64,000 nucleotides of DNA from Streptomyces sp. 15-116A (GTDB lineage: Bacteria; Actinomycetota; Actinomycetes; Streptomycetales; Streptomycetaceae), in contig NZ_JAOCQE010000011.1 of NCBI RefSeq assembly GCF_025290915.1, positions 1 through 64,000 on the forward strand, given 5' to 3'. Under the pieces are notes generated by a model that was not told the origin of the DNA, searched no databases, and was given only the letters and a program-made list of their open reading frames with translations. This document shows positions 19,779 to 28,530 of this stretch, piece by piece; the first letter of the stretch is position 1; the number at the start of each line of letters is the position of its first letter. The position numbers were made by a program, and so were the translations under genes.

Positions 19779-19837
19779 CCAGCCACCCTAGCGGCTGCCG
19801 CCGTGCGAGTTCGGCTCCCCGGGCGCACGCTGAATCC

Positions 19838-20407
19838 ATGAACGGCAACGATGCCTCAGGCCCATGGGGGCGGCCGGAACAGCTCCCGCCGTGGGGACCA
19901 CAACCTCCCTCTGAGCCCCGTAAGCGACGTTCGGTGAGAAGTGTCCTCACTCATACGGCAGCCGTCGTCCTCGGACTCGTCATCGGCGGTGTCATCGGCT
20001 CGAGCGCCGCGAGCGACCCGGACGGCGGTGCTTCACCGTCGGCAGCGGCCACGGTCACGGAGACCGTCACCGAGTCTCCGCCCGAAGCCGGCTCCGGCAC
20101 GGCCGACGCCTCGGAGGAGGAGGCCGCCCCCGACCGGACCGAGGCTTCCCGGGGATCCGCCGACGAGATACCCGGCGACGGTACATTCGTCGTCGGCGAG
20201 GACATCGAGCCGGGAACGTACCGCACCAGCGGTCCGGACGACGCGGCCATCCCGAGCTGCTACTGGGCACGCCTCAGCGGGACTTCGGGCGAACTCGACG
20301 AGATCATCGCCAACGGCAACACCGAGGGACCGACGACCGTCACGATCTCCGCGAGCGACGAGGCGTTCCAGACCAGCGGGTGTGAGCCCTGGAAGAAAGC
20401 GGGCTGA
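19838..20407 (+). CDS. Exported single-anchor protein with GTY-type C-terminal domain
   Basis: 189-aa protein: basic N terminus, one transmembrane helix (residues 38-57, TAAVVLGLVIGGVIGSSAAS), an acidic Ser/Glu linker, then a small domain with GTFVVGEDIEPGTYRTSGPDD, CYWARLSG and TSGCEPW. The last two cysteines could form a disulfide outside the membrane. This domain recurs in actinobacterial and phage surface proteins; its function is unknown. It is divergent from the amidase gene, 59 bp apart, so both may serve the envelope. Confidence 0.75.
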   Translation: MNGNDASGPWGRPEQLPPWGPQPPSEPRKRRSVRSVLTHTAAVVLGLVIGGVIGSSAASDPDGGASPSAAATVTETVTESPPEAGSGTADASEEEAAPDRTEASRGSADEIPGDGTFVVGEDIEPGTYRTSGPDDAAIPSCYWARLSGTSGELDEIIANGNTEGPTTVTISASDEAFQTSGCEPWKKAG

Positions 20408-20416
20408 GCCTGCCGG

Positions 20417-21109
20417 TCAGATACCCGGCCCCGTCCGGCGCAGCACCCGCAGGGAGTTCGTCGCCGAGACGTCCGTGAACGCGCCCGAGGCCAGGGCTCG
20501 GAGGTAGATGCGGTAGGGGGCCTGGCCGGTGAACTCGTCCGCCGGGTCGGGGAAGACGTCGTGGATGAGCAGGAGGCCGCCTTCGGCGACGTGGGGGGCC
20601 CAGCCCTCGTAGTCGGCGGTGGCGTGTTCGTCGGTGTGGCCGCCGTCGATGAAGACCAGGGCCAGGGGGGAGGACCAGAGGGACGCGATCCGCGGGGAGC
20701 GGCCGATCAGGGCCACCACGTGGTCCTCCAGGCCCGCGTTGTGCAGCGTGCGGCGGAAGGTGGGGAGGGTGTCCATCACGCCGAGTTCGGGGTCGACCGT
20801 CTCCGGGTCGTGATAGTCCCAGCCGGGCTGCTGCTCCTCGCTGCCGCGGTGATGGTCCACCGTCAGCGCAGTGACACCGGCCGCCCGGGCCGCGTCGGCC
20901 AGCAGGATCGTCGAGCGGCCGCAGTACGTGCCGACCTCCAGCAGCGGCAGTCCCAGACCGCCCGCCTCCCTCGCCGCCGCGTACAGCGCGAGGCCCTCGT
21001 CCACGGGCATGAAGCCCTTCGCCGTCTCGAACGCGGTGAGGACGGAAGGGGCGGGTGCGGTCGGCATGGGGCCCTCTTGCGAGGTCGTACGGGTGTCCAC
21101 GGGGGTCAT
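20417..21109 (-). CDS. Class I SAM-dependent methyltransferase (CmcI/O-MT-like)
   Basis: Up to 230 aa. Motif I reads LLEVGTYCGRSTILLADAA, followed by LTVDHHRGSEEQQPGWDYHD and LVFIDGGHTDEHATADYEGW, typical of small O-methyltransferase-like proteins that bind SAM and sense an acidic pair in DGGH. The ATG at 21067 has a better GAGGG site than the one at 21109, giving 216 aa. The target is unknown. It converges on the membrane protein gene upstream of 20407 with only 9 bp between stops. Confidence 0.82.
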   Translation of the reverse strand: MTPVDTRTTSQEGPMPTAPAPSVLTAFETAKGFMPVDEGLALYAAAREAGGLGLPLLEVGTYCGRSTILLADAARAAGVTALTVDHHRGSEEQQPGWDYHDPETVDPELGVMDTLPTFRRTLHNAGLEDHVVALIGRSPRIASLWSSPLALVFIDGGHTDEHATADYEGWAPHVAEGGLLLIHDVFPDPADEFTGQAPYRIYLRALASGAFTDVSATNSLRVLRRTGPGI

Positions 21110-21180
21110 GCTGCCCTACGGCGGGTCCCGCCCGGCGACCGGGTAGGCCGAGGCCTGCCGCATTGCGGTCGGCCGCGCCC

Positions 21181-21289
21181 GTCGACCGGGTCGTACCGAG
21201 ACCGTGGCGCCCAACAGCGGGCCCCCGCCCGGCGACCGGGTCGTACCGAGACCGTGGCGCCCTACAGCGGGCCCCGCCCGGCGACCGGG
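21181..21289. repeat. Tandem repeat, unit about 50 bp
   Basis: The block GACCGGGTCGTACCGAGACC...GCGGGCCC occurs at 21184 and again about 50 bp later, and the CGACCGGGT core recurs near 21282; a degenerate copy starts near 21135 (GGCGACCGGGTAGGCCGAGGC). It fills the intergenic space between the methyltransferase start and the MFS stop. Confidence 0.7.
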
Positions 21290-22789
21290 TCAGGCCGAGA
21301 CCTTGCCGGCCGGCCGCGACGCGCGCTCCACGTGCGCCTCCTCCTCGCTGCTCGCCCGCAGCTGCCCACCGGTCGCCGGGCGCCCGCCGGGCAGGAACAG
21401 GGCGAGCAGCAGGCCCACGGCCACCGCTCCCGTCGCGATCAGGAAGGACACGCGGAAGCCGTGCAGGGACGGCACTTCCGCCCCTCCCATCGTGTTCGCC
21501 GTCCCCGCCAGCACCATGCCGATGACGGCGCTCGACACCGACGTACCGATGGACCGCATCAGCGTGTTCAGCCCGTTCGCCGCGCCCGTCTCCGACGCCG
21601 GGACCGCGCCGATGATCAGCGCCGGCAGCGAGGAGTACGCGAGGCCGATCCCGGCGCCCAGGACGACCGAGGTCACCACGGTCTGCCAGGCGGCGCTCAT
21701 CAGGCCGAGGCCGCCGCCGTAGCCCGCCGCGATGATCAGCAGGCCGAGGATGAGGGTGGTCTTCGGGCCGTACCGGGCCGAGAGGCGGGCGTACACAGGG
21801 GCCGTGAACATCATCGTCAGGCCCAGCGGTGCCACGCACAGACCGGCGACGACCATCGACTGGCCTAGTCCGTAGCCGGTCGCGGTGGGCAGCTGGAGCA
21901 GCTGGGGCAGGACGAGGGAGACGACGAAGAAGGAGACACCGACCATGATCGACGCGAGGTTGGTGAGGAGCACCTCGCGGCGGGCCGTGGTGCGCAGGTC
22001 CACGAGCGGGGCCGGCACGCGCAGCTCCATCAGGCCCCACAGGAGCAGGACCACCGCCGCCGCACCGAACAGGGTCAGGGTCGTGGCGGAGCTCCAGCCC
22101 CAGTCGCTGCCCTTGGTGATCGGCAGCAGGAACAGCACCAGCCCGGCGGACAGTCCCAGCGCGCCCGGGAGGTCGAAGGTGCCCCTGGCCCGCTCCGGGG
22201 ACTCGGGGACGACGAGGAGGATCAGCGCGACCGCGAGGACGCCGAGACCGGCGGCGCCGAAGTAGAGGGCGTGCCAGTCGGCGTGCTGGGCGACCAGCGC
22301 GGCGGCGGGCAGGGCGAGGCCGCCGCCGACGCCGATGGAGGAGCTCATCAGGCCCATCGCCGAGCCCAGCCGCTCGCGCGGCAGCAGGTCCCGCATCAGG
22401 CCGATGCCGAGGGGGATCGCGCCCATCGCGAAGCCCTGGAGCGTACGGCCGGCGATCATCAGGAGCAGATCACTGGTGAACGCGCTGACCAGCGCGCCCA
22501 CCACCATCACCGCGAGGCTGGTCACCAGCATGCGCCGCTTGCCGTACAGGTCGCCGAGCCGCCCCATGATCGGGGTGGCGACGGCCCCGGACAGCAGGGT
22601 CGAGGTCAGGACCCAGGTGGCGTCGGCGGGCGAGGTGTCCAGCAGGCGCGGCAGGTCCTTGATGACGGGCACCAGCAGCGTCTGCATCACCGCGACCACG
22701 ATCCCCGCGAAGGCCAGCAGCGGCACCACGGCACCGCTCACCGCGCGTACGTCGTGAGGGGCGGCGGAGTCCGTCGTCGTTCGGGTCAT
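21290..22789 (-). CDS. MFS transporter (DHA2-like drug exporter)
   Basis: 499-aa proton-driven exporter with about 14 predicted membrane helices. The loop 2-3 motif A reads GRLGDLYGKRRMLV, and the motif C-like GLMSSSIGVGGGLALP is in helix 5, as in the EmrB/QacA group. The polar C terminus (EEEAHVERASRPAGK) is cytosolic. The substrate cannot be told. It is divergent from a second, truncated MFS gene starting at 22891. Confidence 0.9.
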   Translation of the reverse strand: MTRTTTDSAAPHDVRAVSGAVVPLLAFAGIVVAVMQTLLVPVIKDLPRLLDTSPADATWVLTSTLLSGAVATPIMGRLGDLYGKRRMLVTSLAVMVVGALVSAFTSDLLLMIAGRTLQGFAMGAIPLGIGLMRDLLPRERLGSAMGLMSSSIGVGGGLALPAAALVAQHADWHALYFGAAGLGVLAVALILLVVPESPERARGTFDLPGALGLSAGLVLFLLPITKGSDWGWSSATTLTLFGAAAVVLLLWGLMELRVPAPLVDLRTTARREVLLTNLASIMVGVSFFVVSLVLPQLLQLPTATGYGLGQSMVVAGLCVAPLGLTMMFTAPVYARLSARYGPKTTLILGLLIIAAGYGGGLGLMSAAWQTVVTSVVLGAGIGLAYSSLPALIIGAVPASETGAANGLNTLMRSIGTSVSSAVIGMVLAGTANTMGGAEVPSLHGFRVSFLIATGAVAVGLLLALFLPGGRPATGGQLRASSEEEAHVERASRPAGKVSA

Positions 22790-22890
22790 GGCACCGGGAA
22801 CCTGTCTGCTCAGGCAACTATTCCGTTGCTTTGGGACTCTAACGATTTCTTGACCATCCCTTGACGGAGGGGTGGGCGGCGATTGAGAGC

Positions 22891-23195
22891 ATGGCGCTCA
22901 TGCTCGAAGCTCCCGGCGCGACCACCTCGCCCTCCCGACGCGGCACGCCTCCCCCCTGGCTGGTGGTGACCCTCGCCTGCGCCGGCCAGTTCCTCGTCGT
23001 CCTCGACATCTCCGTGGTCAACGTCGCCCTGCCGTCGATACGCACCGCCCTCGGGCTGGACGAGCAGGGCCTGCAGTGGGTGGTCAACGCGTACGCGATC
23101 GCCTTCGCCGGGTTCATGCTGCTCGGCGGGCGGGCCGGGGACCTCTACGGGCGCAAGCGGATGTTCCTCGTCGGGCTCGGGCTGTTCACGGCGGC
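22891..23195 (+). pseudogene. 5' fragment of a second MFS transporter
   Basis: Codes a clear DHA2-type N terminus: PPWLVVTLACAGQFLVVLDI, SVVNVALPSIRTALGLDEQGLQWVVNAYA, GRAGDLYGRKRMFLVGLGLF. At about 23195 the frame leaves transporter sequence and enters the complement of the ROK gene. Only two to three of some 14 helices remain, so it cannot function. The start may be ATG 22891 or 22900. Confidence 0.88.
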
Positions 23196-23460
23196 CCGTC
23201 CAACTGCACCACCTGATGCCCGAACTCCCCCGCCCCGGTCCGTACCCCCCGATGCACGCCACCGTCGATCACGAGCCCGGCGCCGAGCCCCGTCCCGAGA
23301 TGCAGATAGGCGAAGGACCCGCCCCGCCCGCGGACCCCGACGGCACTCGCGGCATCCTGGACGGTCTCGGTAAGGCCGAGACCCGAGCCACGCTCATCGC
23401 CCTCGGTACCCCCGTCACCAGGACCGCGGCCCTCAGGCCGCTCGACACCCTCCACGCCCG

Positions 23461-23534
23461 CAGCACCCTTAGCGCCTCCGCCGCCCTCGACGCTCCCCAC
23501 GCCCCCAGCACCCTTAGCGCCTCCGCCGCCCTCG
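23461..23534. repeat. 45-bp tandem duplication inside the ROK gene
   Basis: A 29-bp block beginning CAGCACCCTTAGCGCCTCC is identical at 23461-23489 and 23506-23534, a period of 45 bp (15 codons). It expands a Gly/Ala-rich stretch in the middle of the ROK domain without shifting the frame. Confidence 0.8.
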
Positions 23535-23765
23535 GCACCCCCGACGCTCCCCGCCCCTTTGACCGCCAACCCCAACGCCGCGGCATTCGTGTCCTTGTCG
23601 ACGACGACCGCCACCCCCAGCCGCCCCGCCAACGCATCCCGCAACGGAAAGCCGTCCCACTCGGGGAACCCGGTCACCCGGTGCAGCACCCCCCGCCGGT
23701 GATCCAGCGGCCCGGGCAGCGCGACCCCGACCCCGAGCAGGGAGCGGACCTCGGCCGCCGCCCCG

Positions 23766-23825
23766 TCCTCCCGGCGTACTGCGTCGACCGCCCGTTCCTC
23801 CCGGCGTACTGCGTCGACCGCCCGT
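23766..23825. repeat. 30-bp exact tandem duplication inside the ROK gene
   Basis: A unit beginning TCCTCCCGGCGTACTGCG occurs at 23766-23795 and 23796-23825, duplicating ten residues (AVDAVRREER / AVDAVRREDG). Confidence 0.85.
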
Positions 23826-24278
23826 GCCACGCGCCCGAGCACCGCCTCCGCGCCCGCCCCCAGATCCAGCGGAGCCCTCTGCTCCGCCACCACCGTCCCG
23901 TTCAGGTCCACGAGCACCGCCCGCAGTTCGTCCCGGTCCAGATGCACGCCCACCGCGTGCCCCGCCTCGGGGACCAGGCGCAGGACGGTGCGCGGCTTGC
24001 CGCCCGTGGACGCCCGGCGCCCCGCCTCCGCCGCGAGTCCGTCCTCCCGCAGCCGAGCGGTGATCTTGCTGACCGCCTGCGGGGTGAGCCCGGTCCGCTC
24101 GGCGATCTCAAGCCGGCTGATGCCGCCCGCCCCGGCCGCACGCAGCAGATCGAGCACGAGTGCGCTGTTGTGACTGCGCAGGGCGAGCAGATTGACCCCC
24201 GCGCCGGCCGCCCGGCCCGCACCCACACTGCCACCACCGTTCGCCCTGTTCACACCTCCCATTGTCCCCCGCGCTTGC

Positions 24279-24303
24279 ACTTTGGCAACAGCGTTGCGAA
24301 AGT
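24279..24303. promoter_or_regulatory. Palindromic operator between the ROK and oxidoreductase genes
   Basis: ACTTTGGCAAC and GTTGCGAAAGT form 11-bp arms with one mismatch and a 3-nt spacer, between the divergent ROK gene (start 24262) and oxidoreductase (start 24311). The position and symmetry fit the ROK repressor's own site, and it would block ribosome or promoter access for the oxidoreductase. Confidence 0.7.
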
Positions 24304-24310
24304 GGACCTC

Positions 24311-25405
24311 ATGACTGGCCCCACCACTGGCACTGGCACCCCTCTCCGCGTCGGCCTCATCGGCTACGGCCTCGCGGGCTCCGTCTTCCACGCCCCGCTG
24401 ATCGCCGCCACCGAGGGCCTCGCCCTCGACACGGTGGTCACCTCGAACCCGGAGCGGCAGCAGCAGGCCCGCTCCGAGTACCCGGACGTCCGCATCGCCG
24501 CCACCCCCGACGAGCTGTTCGCACGCGCCGACGACGAGCTGGACCTGATCGTCATCGCCTCGCCGAACAAGACGCACGTCCCGCTCGCCACCGCCGCGCT
24601 GAAGGCCGGTCTGCCGGTCGTCGTAGACAAGCCCCTCGCAGGCACAGCCGCCGAAGCCCGCGAGCTGGCGGCGCTCGCCGACGAGCGCGGCCTGCTCCTC
24701 TCGGTCTTCCAGAACCGCCGCTGGGACAACGACTTCCTCACCCTCCGCAAGCTGATCGCCGACGGCGAGCTCGGCGACGTCTACCGCTTCGAGTCCCGCT
24801 TCGAACGCTGGCGCCCGCAGCTCAAGGGCGGCTGGCGGGAGTCCGGCGACCCGACCGAGATCGGCGGCCTGCTCTACGACCTCGGCAGCCATGTCGTCGA
24901 CCAGGCGCTGGTCCTCTTCGGCCCGGTGACCGCCGTCTACGCCGAGGCGGACATCCGCCGCGAGGGCGCCGCGACCGACGACGACACCTTCATCGCGCTG
25001 ACCCACGAGAGCGGCGTCCGCTCCCACCTCTACGTCTCCGCGACCACCGCCCAACTCGGCCCGCGCTTCCGCGTCCTGGGCTCGAAGGCGGGCTACGTCA
25101 AGTACGGCCTCGACCCGCAGGAGGCCGCCCTGCGCGACGGCCTGCGCCCCGGCGGTGGGGGCCAGTGGGGCGCCGAGCCGGAGGAGCTGTGGGGCCGCGT
25201 CGGCGCCGGGGAGTCCCCGGTGACCGGCGGCGGACGCCCCGAACCGACGCTCCCCGGCGACTACCCCGCCTACTATGCGGCTGTGGCGAAGGCCCTGGCG
25301 GCCGGCGGCCCCAACCCGGTGACCGCGCTGGAGGCGGCCGCCGCCCTGGACGTACTGGAGGCGGCCCGCCGTTCGGCCCTCGAGAAGGTGACGGTGACGC
25401 TGTGA
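24311..25405 (+). CDS. Gfo/Idh/MocA-family oxidoreductase
   Basis: 364-aa NAD(P)-dependent dehydrogenase. The Rossmann start RVGLIGYGLAGSVFHAPLI, the DKPLAG motif with the catalytic-type lysine, and the C-terminal domain GGLLYDLGSHVVDQALVLFG are all present. It resembles the E. coli YdgJ type, which acts on sugar-like substrates. The next gene starts inside its stop (GTGA). It is likely controlled by the palindrome just upstream; with the ROK repressor broken, expression may be constitutive. Confidence 0.9.
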   Translation: MTGPTTGTGTPLRVGLIGYGLAGSVFHAPLIAATEGLALDTVVTSNPERQQQARSEYPDVRIAATPDELFARADDELDLIVIASPNKTHVPLATAALKAGLPVVVDKPLAGTAAEARELAALADERGLLLSVFQNRRWDNDFLTLRKLIADGELGDVYRFESRFERWRPQLKGGWRESGDPTEIGGLLYDLGSHVVDQALVLFGPVTAVYAEADIRREGAATDDDTFIALTHESGVRSHLYVSATTAQLGPRFRVLGSKAGYVKYGLDPQEAALRDGLRPGGGGQWGAEPEELWGRVGAGESPVTGGGRPEPTLPGDYPAYYAAVAKALAAGGPNPVTALEAAAALDVLEAARRSALEKVTVTL

Positions 25406-25908
25406 CGCACAACCCGGAGCTGACGCCGAAGTTCCACCCGGAGCTGACGCCGAGCGTGGAGGAGCTGGAGGCGCAGGAACGCCGCCTGGTCTTCCGGCAG
25501 TTCACCTACGACGACGCCTGGGCCCTCGGCTCCCTCCTGGTGGAGATGGCCCGCGAGCGCCAGGCGCCGGTCGCCATCGACATCCACCGCGCGGGCCAGC
25601 AGCTCTTCCACGCCGCCCTGCCGGGCTCCACGCCCGACAACGACGCGTGGATCGCCCGCAAGCGCCGGGTCGTCGAGCGCTACGGCTCCGCGTCCTACCT
25701 GGTCGGCGCCCGCCACCGCGCCAAGGGCACGACGTTCGAGGAGTCCTCCCGCCTCGACCCCGACACGTACGCGGCGCACGGCGGTTCGTTCCCGATCACG
25801 GTGGAGGGCGTGGGCGTCATCGGCGCGGTCACGGTCTCGGGCCTGCCGCAACTCCAGGACCACCGCTTCGTGGTGGAGGCACTGGAGCACTTCCTGGCGG
25901 AGCGCTGA
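25402..25908 (+). CDS. Heme-degrading-domain / UPF0303-like (HbpS-type) protein
   Basis: 168-aa protein with LGSLLVEMARERQAPVAIDI, FHAALPGSTPDNDAWIARKR, RVVERYGSASYLVG and HGGSFPITVEGVGVIGAVTVSGLPQ. This is the conserved core of the HbpS/GlcG-related UPF0303 fold, often annotated heme-degrading domain. The GTG at 25402 overlaps the oxidoreductase stop, so the two genes are translationally coupled. It may be an accessory protein of the same small-molecule pathway; heme is not implied by the context. Confidence 0.82.
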   Translation: MTHNPELTPKFHPELTPSVEELEAQERRLVFRQFTYDDAWALGSLLVEMARERQAPVAIDIHRAGQQLFHAALPGSTPDNDAWIARKRRVVERYGSASYLVGARHRAKGTTFEESSRLDPDTYAAHGGSFPITVEGVGVIGAVTVSGLPQLQDHRFVVEALEHFLAER

Positions 25909-25926
25909 GCTGCGCGGATACGACGG

Positions 25927-25951
25927 GGCCCCTCACCGCGGGTGAGGGGCC
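25927..25951. terminator. Bidirectional hairpin terminator
   Basis: GGCCCCTCACC / GGTGAGGGGCC, perfect 11-bp stem with a 3-nt loop, between the convergent HbpS-like gene (stop 25908) and the protease gene (stop 25963). Confidence 0.8.
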
Positions 25952-25962
25952 TGCTGTCGGAC

Positions 25963-26685
25963 TCAGACGCCCGCGATGGACTGAATCCAGGACCGGTACG
26001 CCGTCACGTTCGTGTAGGCGGTCGTGGTCTGCCGGTCACTGGTGGACGCGACGCCGACCTGGATCCCGCCCGCCATCATCGGCCCACCGGAGTCGCCGCC
26101 GGCGGTGATGCCGTCCCCGCGGCGGGCGCAGATCGCGGAGCCGCCGTAGGCGTCACTGCACCCACCGGTGACAGTGACGTTGGCGACCTTCAGATACCGG
26201 GACTGGCAGTTGATCTCAGAGCCGCACCGGGAGGTGGCGCCCCAGCCGTACACCTGCACGCTCTGCCCGACCCGCACGGACCCCGGCTGCCCGAGCCGCG
26301 CGTAGGTCGCGGACACGGACCGGTCGAGGCGGACGAGCGCGAGGTCCGAGCTGTGCGTGTACGTCTGCACGCCGTTGGCCACGGTGCCACCGCTGTGCTG
26401 GTCCAGGCTGCCGATCCGGAACGACAGCCCGCCGCCGCTGACACAGTGCCTGGCGGTGAGGATCCAGGTCGGGGCGATGATCGTGGCGGAACAGGTCTCT
26501 CTGCCGTTGGAGAACAGCCGCGCGGCCCAGGGACCGCTGCTGGCATACCCACCACCGATGATGGGCTGCGGCCCCTTGGTGCTGGGCGGCACCGGCGCCT
26601 CGGCCGCGCTTGCGACCGGGACGAGCAGCGCGAAAACGGAGACGACCGCCGCGAGGAGAGCGGGAACGAGCCTTGATATACGCAA
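25963..26685 (-). CDS. Secreted trypsin-like serine protease (S1 family)
   Basis: 240-aa exported protease. A signal peptide (LVPALLAAVVSVFALLVPVA) is followed by a mature domain with IIGGGYAS, the histidine site LTARHC, the aspartate site SSDLALVRL, and the serine site GDSGGPMM. Six cysteines pair as in other streptomycete trypsins. The start was set at TTG 26685: GAGGAA lies just ahead and the signal peptide follows directly. Upstream frame extends to 26925 without a signal. Confidence 0.88.
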   Translation of the reverse strand: MRISRLVPALLAAVVSVFALLVPVASAAEAPVPPSTKGPQPIIGGGYASSGPWAARLFSNGRETCSATIIAPTWILTARHCVSGGGLSFRIGSLDQHSGGTVANGVQTYTHSSDLALVRLDRSVSATYARLGQPGSVRVGQSVQVYGWGATSRCGSEINCQSRYLKVANVTVTGGCSDAYGGSAICARRGDGITAGGDSGGPMMAGGIQVGVASTSDRQTTTAYTNVTAYRSWIQSIAGV

Positions 26686-26965
26686 GGTTCCTCGATTCGG
26701 ATGGCACGCCACAGGGACGTGCGCGTGTGGGGGTCGGCGACCCGGAGGCCGCGTCGGCAGCCGCGAACTTCCGCCCGTGAAACGGCAGTTCGCCACAGCC
26801 ATGCCACAGAATCCCGGAGGAACATGCGGGCGGGGTACTAACACTTGGCGATAACGCGGTGTTATACCCGGCCCCTCGGAAGCCGGGATGATCGGCGCAC
26901 CCGGCACGGTTGACGCTGACGACAAGCGTGATCACGCCCCACCGGCGCCGAAGGGACCGACCCCG
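26686..26965. other. Intergenic region between divergent protease and LLM genes
   Basis: No gene seen. It holds an inverted repeat TAACAC (26839-26844) and GTGTTA (26859-26864), extended by GTA/TAC on the outside, in a locally AT-richer stretch. It could be an operator for either gene. Confidence 0.4.
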
Positions 26966-27865
26966 ATGAGCGACGACCACCACTCCGCCCCCGCACCGCA
27001 GCCCACCCCCCTGAAGCAGACGATCGGCCGCTACGGCATCTGGAGTGCGGCCCTGCGCTCGGAGGACCCCTCCCGGCGCGGCGAACTCACCGACGCAGCG
27101 GCCGAATTGGAGGACCTCGGCTTCGGCGCGGTCTGGCTGGGCGGCAGCAGCGCCGCCCACCACGCGGCGCCGCTGATCGAGGCGACGTCGACGCTCACCG
27201 TCGGCACGAGCATCCAGAGCATCTGGCAGTACGAGGCGAAGGCCGCCGCCGCGAGCTTCGCCGAGCTGGAGGCCACCCACCCCGGCCGCTTCCTGCTGGG
27301 CCTGGGCGTCAGCCACGCCAAGCTGGCGGAGCAGTACCGCCGCCCGTACTCGTCCCTGGTCGCCTACCTCGACGCCTTGGACGAGGCCGGCGTCCCGGCC
27401 GACCGCAGGCTCCTCGCCGCCCTGGGCCCGAAGACCCTGAAACTCTCGGGCGACCGCACGGCCGGCGCCATCCCGTACCTGGTCACCCCGGAACACACGG
27501 CCCAGGCGCGCGGCATCCTGGGCGACCGCCCTCTCCTGGCCCCCGAACTGAAGGTCATCCTCGACCCCGACCCCACCAGCGCCCGCACCCTGGCCCGGAC
27601 CACCCTGGCCATGTACCTGTCTCTCCCCAACTACACCAACAACTTCCTCCGCCTGGGCTTCACGGAGGACGACCTGACCAACGGCGGCAGCGACCGCCTG
27701 ATCGACGCGGTGTTCGCCTGGGGCGACGAAGCCGGCATCCGCACCCGGATCGACACCTACCTGTCAGCAGGCGCCGACCACGTAGCCCTGCAACTCCTCA
27801 CCGACGCATCCCGCGACACCCTCCCCCGCGAGGGCTGGCGCCGCCTGGCCGCTCTGCTCACCTGA
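26966..27865 (+). CDS. LLM-class F420-dependent oxidoreductase (TIGR03620-like)
   Basis: 299-aa luciferase-like protein: RYGIWSAALRSED, DLGFGAVWLGGSS, PGRFLLGLGVSHAKLAEQY, ALGPKTLKLSGDRTAGAIPYLVTPEHTAQAR, and SAGADHVALQLL. These are hallmarks of the F420-dependent LLM subgroup with the shortened N-terminal region. The ATG at 26966 (MSDDHH) was chosen over the upstream 26888 start. The substrate is unknown. Confidence 0.87.
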   Translation: MSDDHHSAPAPQPTPLKQTIGRYGIWSAALRSEDPSRRGELTDAAAELEDLGFGAVWLGGSSAAHHAAPLIEATSTLTVGTSIQSIWQYEAKAAAASFAELEATHPGRFLLGLGVSHAKLAEQYRRPYSSLVAYLDALDEAGVPADRRLLAALGPKTLKLSGDRTAGAIPYLVTPEHTAQARGILGDRPLLAPELKVILDPDPTSARTLARTTLAMYLSLPNYTNNFLRLGFTEDDLTNGGSDRLIDAVFAWGDEAGIRTRIDTYLSAGADHVALQLLTDASRDTLPREGWRRLAALLT

Positions 27866-27930
27866 GGCGAGGCATCTCGACGACCCGAGGTACCGTCGAC
27901 GCCGCCAAGGGACTCCAGCCCCCGCTCGAT

Positions 27931-28342
27931 TCAGGGCGCGACTGCAGCGCCCCAGTCGCTGGCCGTCACAAGGGTCGGGCCGCTGACTTCGTCGGCACCG
28001 GAGACATACGCGAGCCATCGAAGCTCATCGCACCGGACCTCGGCCCTCGTTGAGGATGACCGTCCACTCATTCGGCGTTTGTCCAGGCCGCCGCAGCCAG
28101 TAGAGGTACATGCCACTGTCCTCGACATAGGCCCAGGGCAGGACTTGCGCGCCGGACTCCTGGAGTTCCACCGGTTTGGCTTCGCCCTTCCACACCTCGC
28201 CGAGGACTGCCGCGCGTTCCGTGGCCTGGCCGATGAGGTTGTACTCGCCGTCGGGACATTCGGGGTCCAGTAGCCAGATGGTCTCGCTGAAGACGCCACC
28301 CCCGTAAATTGAGCTGGGAGAGGTGTTCCCAGCCGGGTCCAT
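27931..28342 (-). pseudogene. Remnant of a SUKH (SMI1/KNR4)-type immunity gene
   Basis: The conserved core reads YGGGVFSETIWLLDP and VLPWAYVEDSGMYLYWLRR, then NEWTVILNEGRG, as in SMI1/KNR4 proteins. A one-base shift near 28040 is needed to continue into EVRCDELRWLAYVSGADEV and the stop at 27931. About 40-50 residues normally found before the YGGG segment are absent. It is therefore broken at both ends. It lies beyond the toxin locus in the same orientation, so it is likely an old immunity gene left from an earlier toxin tip. Confidence 0.65.
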
Positions 28343-28530
28343 GGCGGCCCGATTTCGTCGTCGCGGAGTCAGCTGACTTCAAGGCGTCCCTCTGCCTACC
28401 GTGCGTGATCGACTGGAAATCGACGTCGCACAAACAGTCCGACGCAGGTCGGAACCGAGGGGAACTCCCCGGACCTGCTCGACCCGCCCAGGGTGGAGTA
28501 GCGTCGCGCAGTGTGGCTCTGATGGCCACC

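Larger units (their letters stand above)
23186..24262 (-). pseudogene. ROK-family transcriptional regulator, 3' truncated
   Basis: The N-terminal winged helix (LRSHNSALVLDLLRAAGAGG, LEIAERTGLTPQAVSKITARL) and the ROK/kinase-like domain (GVGVALPGPLDHRRG, VVVDKDTNAAALG, FAYLHLGTGLGAGLVIDGGVHRG, GAGEFGHQVVQLDG) are present. The frame then stops at TGA right after GPP. The cysteine motif CxCGxxGC that should follow GHQ, and all of the C-terminal lobe, are missing. The ROK domain also carries two in-frame duplications. The truncation point is the same junction that cuts the MFS fragment. DNA binding might remain, sugar sensing probably not. Confidence 0.85.

Noticed and set aside
21181..21289. CRISPR array
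   Set aside because: The repeats are contiguous about 50-bp units without spacers, and no cas genes are present.
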